Shown here: in pieces, positions 39,988-48,649 of the stretch
How the letters are laid out: each line of letters starts with the position of its first letter
How positions within the stretch are numbered: position 1 is the first letter of the stretch
From: Corynebacterium yudongzhengii
GTDB taxonomy: Bacteria; Actinomycetota; Actinomycetes; Mycobacteriales; Mycobacteriaceae
DNA: 64,000 bases
Assembly: GCF_003065405.1 (NCBI RefSeq)
Contig: NZ_CP026947.1
Coordinates: forward strand, 558,001 to 622,000
Reading direction: 5' to 3'
Position numbers and translations under genes: made by a program
Notes under the pieces: model-generated
Databases searched by the model: none
Told to the model about the DNA's origin: nothing
What the model saw: the letters and a program-made list of their open reading frames with translations, nothing else

Positions 39988-40206
39988 GGTTCAATCTCTC
40001 CTTAAGTGATGCGCGTGGCAGCGCGCGTCGAAAACGTCGTTGTCAATCCCTGGGCAGTGTCGTGCACACCAAACAACCGCCTGCGAAGACGGCAGTGCAA
40101 AATAGCGAAGACCATGAGTGGGCATACGTGAACCCTGGCAGGGGTGTCACGCCGCGCTTTGTGGCGAGTGGGACCGGTAGCCGTTCCCCTCGACCGTTCA
40201 CATGGC

Positions 40207-40234
40207 GTTAACTCTGTGGTGGCTCAGAGTTAAC
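40207..40234. promoter_or_regulatory. 10-bp perfect inverted repeat upstream of whcE
   Basis: GTTAACTCTG (40207-40216) and CAGAGTTAAC (40225-40234) separated by 8 bp. It lies in an unusually AT-rich gap between whcE and a membrane-protein gene. It could be an operator for a dimeric regulator or a leader hairpin. Confidence 0.6.
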
Positions 40235-40312
40235 GATCGGTTCATCGATCTGTTGTTTTTGCTACCCAGGAATAATGTCACGTTAAGTCGCGCTCCGCTA
40301 GGGGTAAACGCC

Positions 40313-40338
40313 AAAAAGTGCTTTAATTCACACTTTTT
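40313..40338. promoter_or_regulatory. AT-rich inverted repeat AAAAAGTG/CACTTTTT
   Basis: Eight-base arms around CTTTAATTCA, ending in a T-run. On the plus strand it resembles a weak terminator, but no plus-strand gene ends before it. It may also be a protein site in the 500-bp divergent region 39988-40517, in which no other gene is seen. Confidence 0.45.
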
Positions 40339-40517
40339 CTTCAATGGGTGATGAGTCTCCTTGCAGCGTTTTGAGCTCGCACACATCTCGGAAACACGTT
40401 ACTACCAGGGTTTATGTCAAAATCATCGCAAGGTTGGTGAAAGGTCCACGGTCAAATCGCCACCGCGCGAAAGGGCGTGGTGCCCACGCCTGGTCGCTGA
40501 TACTAGGATCGAGGGCT

Positions 40518-40943
40518 GTGAATGCCTCGTCTCGTACCGTCCCGGTCCCTTTGAAGTTCGGCGCCATCATCGGCCTCATCCAGGCCGGGGTGGCGTTCGC
40601 CGTCGCGATCTACCTGACCGTCATGGACCTCACCAACGCGACCACGAGGAACCTCGAGTCGGACGCCGCCGCCGCGAACTGGATCGGGGTGGGCACCGCG
40701 ATCTTCATCTTCATCCTCTTCGGCACCGTCGCCGCCGGCGCGATCAGCCTGCTGCGCGGCCGCGGCTGGGGGCGCACCCCGCTGGTCATGATGAACGTCC
40801 TGCTCGTACCCGTTGCGGTGTACATGGCCATGGAGGGCCTGTGGCCGCTCGCGGTCGTCGTCGGTCTGGCCGCCCTGCTCGGCTTGGGCGGGGTGCTGCA
40901 CCCGCAGTCCTCGGCGTATGCGGCCGAAAGCTACGGCGCCTAA
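40518..40943 (+). CDS. Small four-helix membrane protein
   Basis: Protein of 141 aa with four hydrophobic segments: FGAIIGLIQAGVAFAVAIYL, IGVGTAIFIFILFGTVAAGA, PLVMMNVLLVPVAVYMAM and LAVVVGLAALLGLGGVL. The last ten residues are polar. GTG 40518 is favoured: TACTAGGAT about 10 nt upstream suggests a leaderless start, and the longer frame to 40344 has no hydrophobic or RBS support. Function unknown. The stop overlaps the next, opposite gene by 4 bp. Confidence 0.7.
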   Translation: MNASSRTVPVPLKFGAIIGLIQAGVAFAVAIYLTVMDLTNATTRNLESDAAAANWIGVGTAIFIFILFGTVAAGAISLLRGRGWGRTPLVMMNVLLVPVAVYMAMEGLWPLAVVVGLAALLGLGGVLHPQSSAYAAESYGA

Positions 40944-42175
40944 GCCAGGCCTACCACGGTATCGCCCCGCTTTTCGACGACCGTTTCCCCCGCCAACGCC
41001 ACATGCACCTCGCCGTCGTAGTCGTCGCGATCGACGGGAAGCTTGCGCACCGGCTGCAGGGTCACCGCGTCGATGACCGCGATCCCGTCGGCGACGGGGA
41101 CTAGGAGCTCGTCGCCAATTGCCGCACCCGTGCCGAGGACGTCCTCGAGCACCCCGTCGACCGACAGGTCGGTCGGGGAGAGCAGGTAGAGACGCTCGCC
41201 GTCGAAGAAGCTCATGTTGTGCGGCAGATCGGCGGTGGCGGGCACGAATGCGCCCGCGGCGTCCTCGAGGAGGTCGGCCGTCGGGACGTTTTGGGAGTAG
41301 AGTTCCACGCCGTCGTCGGAAAACGAACGCAACCGGGAGCCGTAGTAGACCGCCGCCGCGTCCTCGCCGACGGCGACGAGGCGGGCGTCGGCAGAATCGA
41401 GCGGCACCGAGGCGGAGATCTCTGGCTCGCGGGAGTCCTCGGGCGCGGTGTCTTGTAGGCGCAAGAAAGCGCCCTCGGAGCAGACCTCCGTGACCGCGAG
41501 CAGCTCGGTGCGGGTCAGCGCCGAGGTGATCTCGCAGCCGGGATGCGGCTGCAGATCAGGCTCCTGCGGGGCGGGGACCTCGCCGTATTCGCTGGTGCGC
41601 ACGAGATCGGAACGCCACAGCTCGACCCGGTCCGCGGAGACCGTGCCCACCCGATCGTTCGAGGAGATCGTCAGCGGTACTTCCGAGTTGATCGCCGCCC
41701 GCGTCGCCGCATACTCGCCGCTGGTGGCGTGCAGGCGGGTGAACTCCCCGCAGCCGAAACCCGAGCGGTAGCCGATGACGACGGACTCCCAGGCCGTCGC
41801 CAAGGAGCAGACCTCGCGGTCTGCGCGGCCGTAGCGAAAGACCTCCTTACCGCGCGGGTCCAAGGCGGTGAGCTCGTGGCCGTCGGTGGTCATCACCAAC
41901 CCTTTCGCGATCACGGGCCGGTGCACCCCGGGAAGCGAGACATCCTCGGCGCGGAAGACTTCCGCCAGACCGGAAGGCGCCTGCGTGAATTCTTCGTCGA
42001 TTACCGCCGGCTGTGCCGCCGGTTCGTGGGTGACCGAGTTGACCGGGGCCGTCACCACGGCACCGCCGATAGCCAGCAGGCTTATAGCCGTGATGGTCGC
42101 GGTGGCGAGGAGATCGCCGCGGGTGCGGCGCAAGGGGTGGGTGGTGTCGGCGCGTCGATAAGCGGAAGAGGACAT
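40940..42175 (-). CDS. Rv3212-like membrane-anchored beta-propeller protein
   Basis: Protein of 411 aa. A basic N-terminus and one transmembrane helix (LLATATITAISLLAIGGAVV) precede about 350 residues of short beta strands such as VIAKGLVMTTDGHELTALDP and AVIDAVTLQPVRKLPV, resembling PQQ-type propeller blades outside the membrane. It corresponds in place to the mycobacterial gene beside the DEAD helicase. No enzymatic residues recognised. It lies 12 bp downstream of the helicase in the same direction. Confidence 0.65.
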   Translation of the reverse strand: MSSSAYRRADTTHPLRRTRGDLLATATITAISLLAIGGAVVTAPVNSVTHEPAAQPAVIDEEFTQAPSGLAEVFRAEDVSLPGVHRPVIAKGLVMTTDGHELTALDPRGKEVFRYGRADREVCSLATAWESVVIGYRSGFGCGEFTRLHATSGEYAATRAAINSEVPLTISSNDRVGTVSADRVELWRSDLVRTSEYGEVPAPQEPDLQPHPGCEITSALTRTELLAVTEVCSEGAFLRLQDTAPEDSREPEISASVPLDSADARLVAVGEDAAAVYYGSRLRSFSDDGVELYSQNVPTADLLEDAAGAFVPATADLPHNMSFFDGERLYLLSPTDLSVDGVLEDVLGTGAAIGDELLVPVADGIAVIDAVTLQPVRKLPVDRDDYDGEVHVALAGETVVEKRGDTVVGLA

Positions 42176-42187
42176 CGCTTGTCGATG

Positions 42188-43471
42188 CTACCTACGCTCG
42201 CGGCGAGGCTCGGAAGCGAAGACCGCGCGCGGCGGGCCGACCGTATCGCGGGCGTTGCGGGGGATGTCGAGCGCCTCGTAGAGCTCGGGGGAGGTGGAAA
42301 ACCACTCGGGAAGATCGGGCTTGCCCAGGTCGTTTTCCTCGTTGATGGCCTGCCACTTGAGCATCTCGTCGTAGCCGACGAGGGTGACCGCGGTGCCGGT
42401 GTTGCCCGCCCGGCCCGTGCGGCCGATGCGGTGGATGTAGGTCTGCGGGTCGTCCGGCGGCTGGTAGTTGATGACGTGGGTGACGTCGTCGACGTCAATG
42501 CCGCGCGCCGAGACGTCGGTGGCCACGAGGATCTCGATGACGCCTTCGCGGAAAGCCTCCAGCGACTTCTCGCGCGCGGCCTGGCCGAGGTCGCCGTGCA
42601 CCGCGCCGACGGAGAAGCCGCGGCGGGCGAGATCCTCCACCAAGTGGGCGGCGCTGCGCTTGGTGCGTACGAAGATGATCGTCTTGCCCCGCCCGCGCGC
42701 CTGCAGAATACGGGTGACCACGGCGGATTTGTCCATGCGGTGCGAGCGGAAGACGACCTGCTTCGTCGTCGAATGTGTGGTCGCCGCACCGGGGTCCTCG
42801 GCCCGGATGTGCAGCGGGCGGTCCATGAAACTGCGGGCCAGGGTGAGGATCGGTCCCGGCATCGTCGCCGAAAACAGCATGGTCTGATGCTCGCGGTTAA
42901 GAAGGCGCAAAAGCTTCTCGATATCCGGCAAAAAGCCCATATCCAGCATCCGGTCGGCCTCGTCGAGCACGAAGATGGCCACCTCGTCGAGGCGCAGATC
43001 CCCGCGGTGCGCGAGATCGAGCAGACGCCCGGGCGTGCCGACGACCACGTCGACACCCGCCTTCAGCGCCTCGATCTGCTCCTCATAGGGGCGCCCGCCG
43101 AAGATCGCGGCGACGACAACCGGGGTGTTCTCCGCAGCCATGGTCAGATCCTCCGCCACCTGGAGGGCGAGCTCGCGCGTGGGCACGACCGTAAGGGCGC
43201 GCGGGGTGCCGTCGAGTTCTTTGATGGCGGCGTCGTCGAAAACCCGGTCGATCAGTGGGACCCCGAAGCCCAAGGTCTTGCCCATGCCTGTGCGCGCCTG
43301 GCCGATGAGGTCGGTCCCGTTGAGGGCGATCGGCAGGGTTAACTCTTGAATCGCGAACGTGTGGGTAATGCCCCGAGCCTCCAATGCCTCGACGATCTCG
43401 ACGGCCACGCCGAGCTCGGCAAAGGTAGGAGCCTGTGAGGTGTTCGCCGGTAGTGAACGAGGTCTAGACAC
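42188..43471 (-). CDS. DEAD-box ATP-dependent RNA helicase
   Basis: Protein of 427 aa with a complete DEAD-box core: Q motif (FAIQELTLPIAL), motif I ARTGMGKTLGFGVP, Ia PTRELALQVAE, II VLDEADRMLDMG, III FSATMP, then VATDVSARGIDVDDVTHVIN and motif VI HRIGRTGRAG. The short C-terminal extension places it near RhlE-type proteins. The initiation codon at 43471 is close to the divergent DUF3107 promoter. Confidence 0.93.
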   Translation of the reverse strand: MSRPRSLPANTSQAPTFAELGVAVEIVEALEARGITHTFAIQELTLPIALNGTDLIGQARTGMGKTLGFGVPLIDRVFDDAAIKELDGTPRALTVVPTRELALQVAEDLTMAAENTPVVVAAIFGGRPYEEQIEALKAGVDVVVGTPGRLLDLAHRGDLRLDEVAIFVLDEADRMLDMGFLPDIEKLLRLLNREHQTMLFSATMPGPILTLARSFMDRPLHIRAEDPGAATTHSTTKQVVFRSHRMDKSAVVTRILQARGRGKTIIFVRTKRSAAHLVEDLARRGFSVGAVHGDLGQAAREKSLEAFREGVIEILVATDVSARGIDVDDVTHVINYQPPDDPQTYIHRIGRTGRAGNTGTAVTLVGYDEMLKWQAINEENDLGKPDLPEWFSTSPELYEALDIPRNARDTVGPPRAVFASEPRRERR

Positions 43472-43554
43472 GCTTACATCCTATCCGCCGGACCCTATGA
43501 TGGGGTCCATTGCAGTAAATCACCATCGATGATGATTGGACGGGTACCAACAGC

Positions 43555-43782
43555 ATGGACATCAAGATCGGCTTTATTGACAGCCCCCGCGAGCTCGTGA
43601 TCAACGCTCAGGATAACCGCGACGAGCTGGTCCAGCGCCTCACCGAGGGCCTGCGCGCCAAGGAGGAGGTCGTGGAACTGACCGACTCCAAGGGTCATAC
43701 CTTCCTGGTCAACGCCCCGCAGGTCGCCTACGTCGAGATCGGTAGCGCCAACCGTCCGGCCGTCGGCTTCGGTGGCGCCTAA
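43555..43782 (+). CDS. DUF3107 family protein
   Basis: Protein of 75 aa: MDIKIGFIDSPRELVINAQD, a helix DELVQRLTEGLRAKEEVVEL, then GHTFLVNAPQVAYVEIGS. Small, soluble, widespread in actinobacteria, unknown role. It lies divergently from the DEAD helicase and 34 bp before the DUF3152 gene. Confidence 0.8.
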   Translation: MDIKIGFIDSPRELVINAQDNRDELVQRLTEGLRAKEEVVELTDSKGHTFLVNAPQVAYVEIGSANRPAVGFGGA

Positions 43783-43816
43783 GGATTTTCCCTTATAGCA
43801 GGTATCCTCAGGATCC

Positions 43817-44812
43817 ATGACACCGAGCGAGACCGAGCAGCCAGAAAGCGCACGCACCGACGAGTCCTTCTTGGTTCGTTTCGCCCGCGAGTACGGCTGG
43901 CGTGCGTATGCCATCCCGGTGCTCGCGGTGATCACGATCTGGCTGCTGGCGGACATCGCGCTCGGTGGGGGTGACGACGCGACGCGGGCCGACTCTGCCG
44001 GCGACACCACCGCCACGCAGGCCTCGGAGGAGGCGAATGTGCCCGAGCCACCCGCCGATCGCGGCGGCGGGCCGGATCCGGCGAACGCGGGGGAGATGGA
44101 CCTAGAGCCGGACGAGCTCCCGCCCGGGGGGCCTTTCGCACAGTCGGGGGATAAGACCTACCGGGTCGTGGGCACCCCGGGTGCCAGCGCGGGCGTGGGC
44201 GAGGAAGCCGTGGTCCGCTACGTGGTGGAGGTTGAAAACGGCGTCGAGACCGCCCACTACGGCGGCGACGAGGCCGTGGCCCGGCTTGTCGACGCCACGC
44301 TCGCCGACCCCCGCGGCTGGACCAATGACCCGGCGTTTCGTTTCGAACACGTCGCGGAAGATGAGAACCCCAATCTGCGTATCCGGCTGACCAGTGCGGA
44401 TACCACCCGGGAGATGTGTGGCGCCGAGGACTTCGCCGTCGAGACCAGCTGTCGGACCACCGTGACCGGCGAGAGCACCGTGATGCTCAACGACTCGCGC
44501 TGGTCGCGCGGCGCCCAGACCTTCGAGGGCGATATCGGCTCGTATCGCCAGTACCTCATCAACCACGAGGTCGGCCACGCCATCGGCTATGCCGACCACG
44601 TCGCCTGCGGCGGCGACGGCGAGCTTGCCCCGGTGATGATGCAGCAGACCTTGAGCCTGAACAACGCGGAGCTCAACGCCCGCGCCCCGCACGAGGTCTA
44701 TCCTGATCGCGATGAGACCTGCCGCTACAACGGCTGGCCCTACCCGCAGCCCGGCGCCGACCCGCTGCCCGGTGCCGTCCCCGACGAAGAACTGCAGCGC
44801 GAGGCAGAGTAG
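43817..44812 (+). CDS. DUF3152 family membrane-anchored metalloprotease-like protein
   Basis: Protein of 331 aa. A single transmembrane helix (YAIPVLAVITIWLLADIAL) is followed by an acidic/Pro-rich linker and an extracellular domain carrying HEVGHAIGYADHVACGG, a metzincin-type HExxHxxxxxH motif that should bind zinc. Cysteines in MCGAEDFAVETSCRT suggest a disulfide. A secreted zinc protease is likely by family. It directly precedes the next gene with no gap. Confidence 0.8.
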   Translation: MTPSETEQPESARTDESFLVRFAREYGWRAYAIPVLAVITIWLLADIALGGGDDATRADSAGDTTATQASEEANVPEPPADRGGGPDPANAGEMDLEPDELPPGGPFAQSGDKTYRVVGTPGASAGVGEEAVVRYVVEVENGVETAHYGGDEAVARLVDATLADPRGWTNDPAFRFEHVAEDENPNLRIRLTSADTTREMCGAEDFAVETSCRTTVTGESTVMLNDSRWSRGAQTFEGDIGSYRQYLINHEVGHAIGYADHVACGGDGELAPVMMQQTLSLNNAELNARAPHEVYPDRDETCRYNGWPYPQPGADPLPGAVPDEELQREAE

Positions 44813-45559
44813 ATGATCCCGCAACACGTGCTCACCGCCTTCCATGCACCCGCGACCGATACGCCCCCGCGCCCGCTCGGGCCCGCGTGGGACAACGGCT
44901 TCCTGCAGGGCACCACCGTCTACGCAGAGGCGATGGACACCGCGCACTGGTCGGCGTCGCTGCGCGAAAAACTCACCGTCGACGGCGTGCGGTTGGCCCG
45001 GCCGCTGCGCACCACGGACGGGCGTTTCACCGTCGGGCGCTGGAAGGCGAACACCTATATCACCGGCACGCCCTCGCGCCGGGCGGATGAGACCGTGCTC
45101 GTGGCGCTGAAGCTTGCCGACGCCCTCGCCCACGTCGACGGGCCTGTCGGCCTCGAGCGCACCGACCTCTACGCCGAGGCCGAAAGGGAGGCCTGGCAGG
45201 CCGCCGACGAGAAGTACGGGCCCCTCGATCTGCCCGTCCAGCCCGGGCACGCGGACCTTTTGGCCACGACGCTTTACGACGGCGACGCCGTCCCCGCGGT
45301 CACCGATCTCGTGCCTTTCGCCGATCCGCGGCCTCATGCCTTTAGCGCCGCGCTGGTCATCGCGGACGCTTTGATCATCGACGGCGAAGAGGGCGTGGAT
45401 CTCGGTCTGCTGCACCGTTTCGCGCACATCGGCGAGATTGAGCAGCTGGTTCTGCGGGCGGTGAACTACCGCGCGATCGTCGCGGAGCGCCACCCCCGCA
45501 CTAATTCGCTCACACGTTCGAACATTCAGCGGGTGCTCGCGGCTCTCATGTCCAGGTGA
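44813..45559 (+). CDS. TIGR02569-type conserved actinobacterial protein
   Basis: Protein of 248 aa, with LGPAWDNGFLQGTTVYAEAM, TTDGRFTVGRWKANTYITG and a terminal HPRTNSLTRSNIQRVLAAL. It fits an uncharacterised actinobacterial family with a kinase-like (APH-type) appearance found upstream of adnA. No complete kinase motif is seen. Its ATG begins right after the DUF3152 stop, and adnA follows 18 bp later, so the cluster is probably one operon. Confidence 0.65.
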   Translation: MIPQHVLTAFHAPATDTPPRPLGPAWDNGFLQGTTVYAEAMDTAHWSASLREKLTVDGVRLARPLRTTDGRFTVGRWKANTYITGTPSRRADETVLVALKLADALAHVDGPVGLERTDLYAEAEREAWQAADEKYGPLDLPVQPGHADLLATTLYDGDAVPAVTDLVPFADPRPHAFSAALVIADALIIDGEEGVDLGLLHRFAHIGEIEQLVLRAVNYRAIVAERHPRTNSLTRSNIQRVLAALMSR

Positions 45560-45577
45560 TCTGAGACAATCGGGGCC

Positions 45578-48500
45578 ATGGAAGAAAAGTTCAACCCGGT
45601 GATCCCACCCCACCCCCAAGTCCGCCTGGTCAGACCCAGCGTAGAGCCCCCGGTCGCGCGTGACTGGCCTGTCGCCGTGCCCACCTCCGGGCGCTGGCGC
45701 GTCACGGGCAGTGCCGGCAGTGGGGTGAGCAGCTTTGTAGTGGATACGGTCGTCGAGAAGATCCTCAGCGGCGCCGATCCCACCGGGATCCTCGTGGTCA
45801 CCGCCTCCAAGGAGGCGGGCGCGCGCCTGCGCGAGAAGCTGCATCGGGCGCTTCTGGCGCGCGACGAGAGTTATGTGTCGAGCGCCCCGCTGGTGCGCTC
45901 CGTGCACTCGCTGGCATTTGCGCTTTTGCGCGAGAAGCACGAGGAACAGATCCGGCTCATCACCGGCGCGGAACAAGACGGCGTGATCCGGGAATTACTC
46001 GCCGGGCACGCCGAAGACGGCCGCGGCGGCTGGCCCGCCGAGGTGATCCCGGCGCTCACCTTCGTCGGCTTCGCGCGCCAGCTGCGAGATTTCCTGCTGC
46101 GCGCGGTAGAGCGCGGCTTAAGGCCCGAGGATCTCATCGCGCACGGGCGCGCCCACGACCGGCCCCTGTGGGAGGCCGCCGGGCGTTTCCTCGAAGAATA
46201 CGAGCAGACCATGGCCTTAAGCGGCACGCACAACTACTCGGCCTCCGAGCTGGTCTCCACCGTGCTGAACTACGAGCTGGAACAGTACTGGCACACCGTC
46301 ATCGTCGATGACGCCCAGCACTTAGATCCGAAATCCGGCGAGCTGATCCGCAAGATCATGCCGGGCGAGCCAGACGGGCTCGTGGTCGTCGGCGGGGACC
46401 CGCAGCAGTCGGTCTTCCACTTCCGGGGCGCCTCGCCGGAGTTTTTCGACTCCTGCGTGCCGGATGATCCGGCACGCGACATCAACCTGGGCGCGAGCCG
46501 GCGCGAGCCGGCCCGCTTCGTCGCCGTGACCGACAGCGTCAGCGCGAATAACAACGTGGTCGCCGACTACGTGCGCCGCGCGCACCTCGAAGACGGTATC
46601 GCCTGGTCGGATATCGCGGTGATCGTGCGCTCGACTGGCGATATCGGCAGCGTGCGCCGCGCGCTGCTCGCCGCCGGGGTGCCGGTACACATCAATCCCA
46701 CCGACGTCGTCCTCGCCGAGCAACACCTCGTCGCCGCCCTGCTGCTGGGCCTGCGTGCCTTGGATGAAGAGCTCTCCCGCAGCGAGCTAGAAAAGCTCCT
46801 GCTCGGGCCCGTCGGCGGGGCGGACCCGGTGACCTTACGTCGGCTCTTGCGCGGTTTGCGCCGCTATGACCCGGCCTCCCGGGGCATCGACACGCTGGCC
46901 GGGTATCTCGCACCGAACGCCGAGCTGCCGGAGTTCGGGAACGTGCTCACCCAGCGCGAGCTCGACATCCTGCACCGCCTGCGCCGCGTGTTGGAAGCCG
47001 GGAGGGATGCGGTCGCCCAAGGCGGCAGCGTCGAGGAGGTGCTCTGGGCGCTGTGGTCGGCCACGGACCTGTCCAATCGGCTGCTGGCCACGGCCCTGCG
47101 TGGCGGGCCCACCGGCTCGCAGGCGGATCGTGATCTCGACGCCGTCATGGCGCTGTTCGACGCCGCCGGCGACTTCGTGGAACGCCACCCCGGCACCGGC
47201 TCCGTCGAGACCTTCGTCGAACACATCACCGCCCAGGAGCTGCCCACCGGCGTGCGCGATCGCCGCACCGTCACCCCCGAGGCCGTCTCCGTGCTCACCG
47301 CCCACGGCGCGGTGGGCAGCGAATACCGGGTCGTCGCCGTCGCCGGGGTCCAAGAGGGCAGCTGGCCGAGCCTCGGCGAGACCGGCTCGCTCTTCGACCA
47401 GGAAGACTTTTTGGACCTCGTCGATCGCGGGATCGACCCGGTAACCCCCGTCTCGCACACCGCGGCGCGCTTGGCGGAGGAACGCCGCCTGTTCCACGTC
47501 GCCACCACCCGGGCCACCGATAAACTCCTGGTCACCGCCGTGGATAACGTGGAGGCGGCAGAGCCGGTCGAAGCCTCCCGTTTCCTCGACGAATTCCGCG
47601 AAGCCCACGAGACGACACCTGTGGCCGCGGTCGCCGGGCCGGCCGGCGTGGCAGAACCTGAGGCCGGCCTGCGGATTCTCTCGCGCACCTCGCTGATCGC
47701 CGAGCTGCGCCGCACCGTCAGTGATCCCGCGCGCCGGGAGGACGAACGTCGCCAAGCGGCCCGCCAACTCGCCCGCCTGGCCCGCGCCGGGGTGCCCGGG
47801 GCCCACCCGGATTCCTGGGCGAGCGTGCGCGAGGTCTCCACGGACGAGGAACTGCGGGGAAGCCGCAACCTCTCGCCCTCGCGCATCGAGGCGCTGACCA
47901 ACTGCCCGCTGCGCGCGGTGGTGGGGCGTATCGAGGACGAAGAGGACACCCCGCTGTCCATGAGCAAAGGCACGCTCGCGCACGCCTACCTCGAGGCGAT
48001 CGGGCGCGGCGTCGACGAGGAATACGCCCGCCTGCGCACCGTGGACGCCTTCGGAGCCATCCTCAACGAACCGGAATGGAAGACCTCGAGCGCGAAGGAC
48101 TCCTTCCGCGAGCTGCTTGAGCACACCCACACCTGGCTGCAGAGCACCCGTGACAGGTTCCGCCAGCTCGGGGTGGAGGTCGATGTCGACGTCGGCGTCA
48201 TCGACGACCTGCGCATCCGCGGGCGCATCGACCGGCTGGAGGAAGAAAACGATGCCGGGGCGGTCCACATCGTCGACCTGAAAACCAGCAAAAGTGCCCT
48301 CACCACGGAGAAGGTGAGAGAGAACCTGCAGCTTTTCGCTTACCAGCTGGCGCTCTCGCGCGGTCGTCTCGACGGCGAACGCATCACCGATGCCGGCGAG
48401 GAGACGCCCCTCGAGGTCGGGGGCGCCACGTTGGTCTACCCCGCGGCGTCGAAAACCCGCACCACTATCCGCCAGCAGGTCGCGAAAACGGAAGAAGAGC

Positions 48501-48649
48501 TCCAAGAGTTCGCCGCCGGGCTGCCCGCGCTGGCCGAGCACATGCGCGGTCCCCGGCTGCTCGCTCAGACCAACGACACCTGCCGGACCTGCCCCATTAC
48601 CCACATCTGCCCCGTACAGCCCGAAGGAGAGCCTTTAACCTATGGCTGA
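45578..48649 (+). CDS. adnA: AdnA-like subunit of the AdnAB helicase-nuclease
   Basis: Protein of 1023 aa: UvrD-like motor plus C-terminal RecB-family nuclease. AdnAB processes double-strand breaks in mycolata. The Walker A reads TGSAGSGVSSF (44-54), where the essential Lys is Val50; motif II is DDAQHLD. The motor is therefore probably a non-hydrolysing subunit. The nuclease keeps GRIDRLEE and VDLKTSKSALTTEK. An Fe-S cluster is suggested by Cys in NCPLRAVVG plus CRTCPITHICPV. It overlaps adnB by 8 bp. Confidence 0.88.
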   Translation: MEEKFNPVIPPHPQVRLVRPSVEPPVARDWPVAVPTSGRWRVTGSAGSGVSSFVVDTVVEKILSGADPTGILVVTASKEAGARLREKLHRALLARDESYVSSAPLVRSVHSLAFALLREKHEEQIRLITGAEQDGVIRELLAGHAEDGRGGWPAEVIPALTFVGFARQLRDFLLRAVERGLRPEDLIAHGRAHDRPLWEAAGRFLEEYEQTMALSGTHNYSASELVSTVLNYELEQYWHTVIVDDAQHLDPKSGELIRKIMPGEPDGLVVVGGDPQQSVFHFRGASPEFFDSCVPDDPARDINLGASRREPARFVAVTDSVSANNNVVADYVRRAHLEDGIAWSDIAVIVRSTGDIGSVRRALLAAGVPVHINPTDVVLAEQHLVAALLLGLRALDEELSRSELEKLLLGPVGGADPVTLRRLLRGLRRYDPASRGIDTLAGYLAPNAELPEFGNVLTQRELDILHRLRRVLEAGRDAVAQGGSVEEVLWALWSATDLSNRLLATALRGGPTGSQADRDLDAVMALFDAAGDFVERHPGTGSVETFVEHITAQELPTGVRDRRTVTPEAVSVLTAHGAVGSEYRVVAVAGVQEGSWPSLGETGSLFDQEDFLDLVDRGIDPVTPVSHTAARLAEERRLFHVATTRATDKLLVTAVDNVEAAEPVEASRFLDEFREAHETTPVAAVAGPAGVAEPEAGLRILSRTSLIAELRRTVSDPARREDERRQAARQLARLARAGVPGAHPDSWASVREVSTDEELRGSRNLSPSRIEALTNCPLRAVVGRIEDEEDTPLSMSKGTLAHAYLEAIGRGVDEEYARLRTVDAFGAILNEPEWKTSSAKDSFRELLEHTHTWLQSTRDRFRQLGVEVDVDVGVIDDLRIRGRIDRLEEENDAGAVHIVDLKTSKSALTTEKVRENLQLFAYQLALSRGRLDGERITDAGEETPLEVGGATLVYPAASKTRTTIRQQVAKTEEELQEFAAGLPALAEHMRGPRLLAQTNDTCRTCPITHICPVQPEGEPLTYG

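Noticed and set aside
41543..43342. 599-aa plus-strand frame opposite the Rv3212-like and helicase genes
   Set aside because: Spans two real genes on the other strand; no motif, so an antisense artefact.
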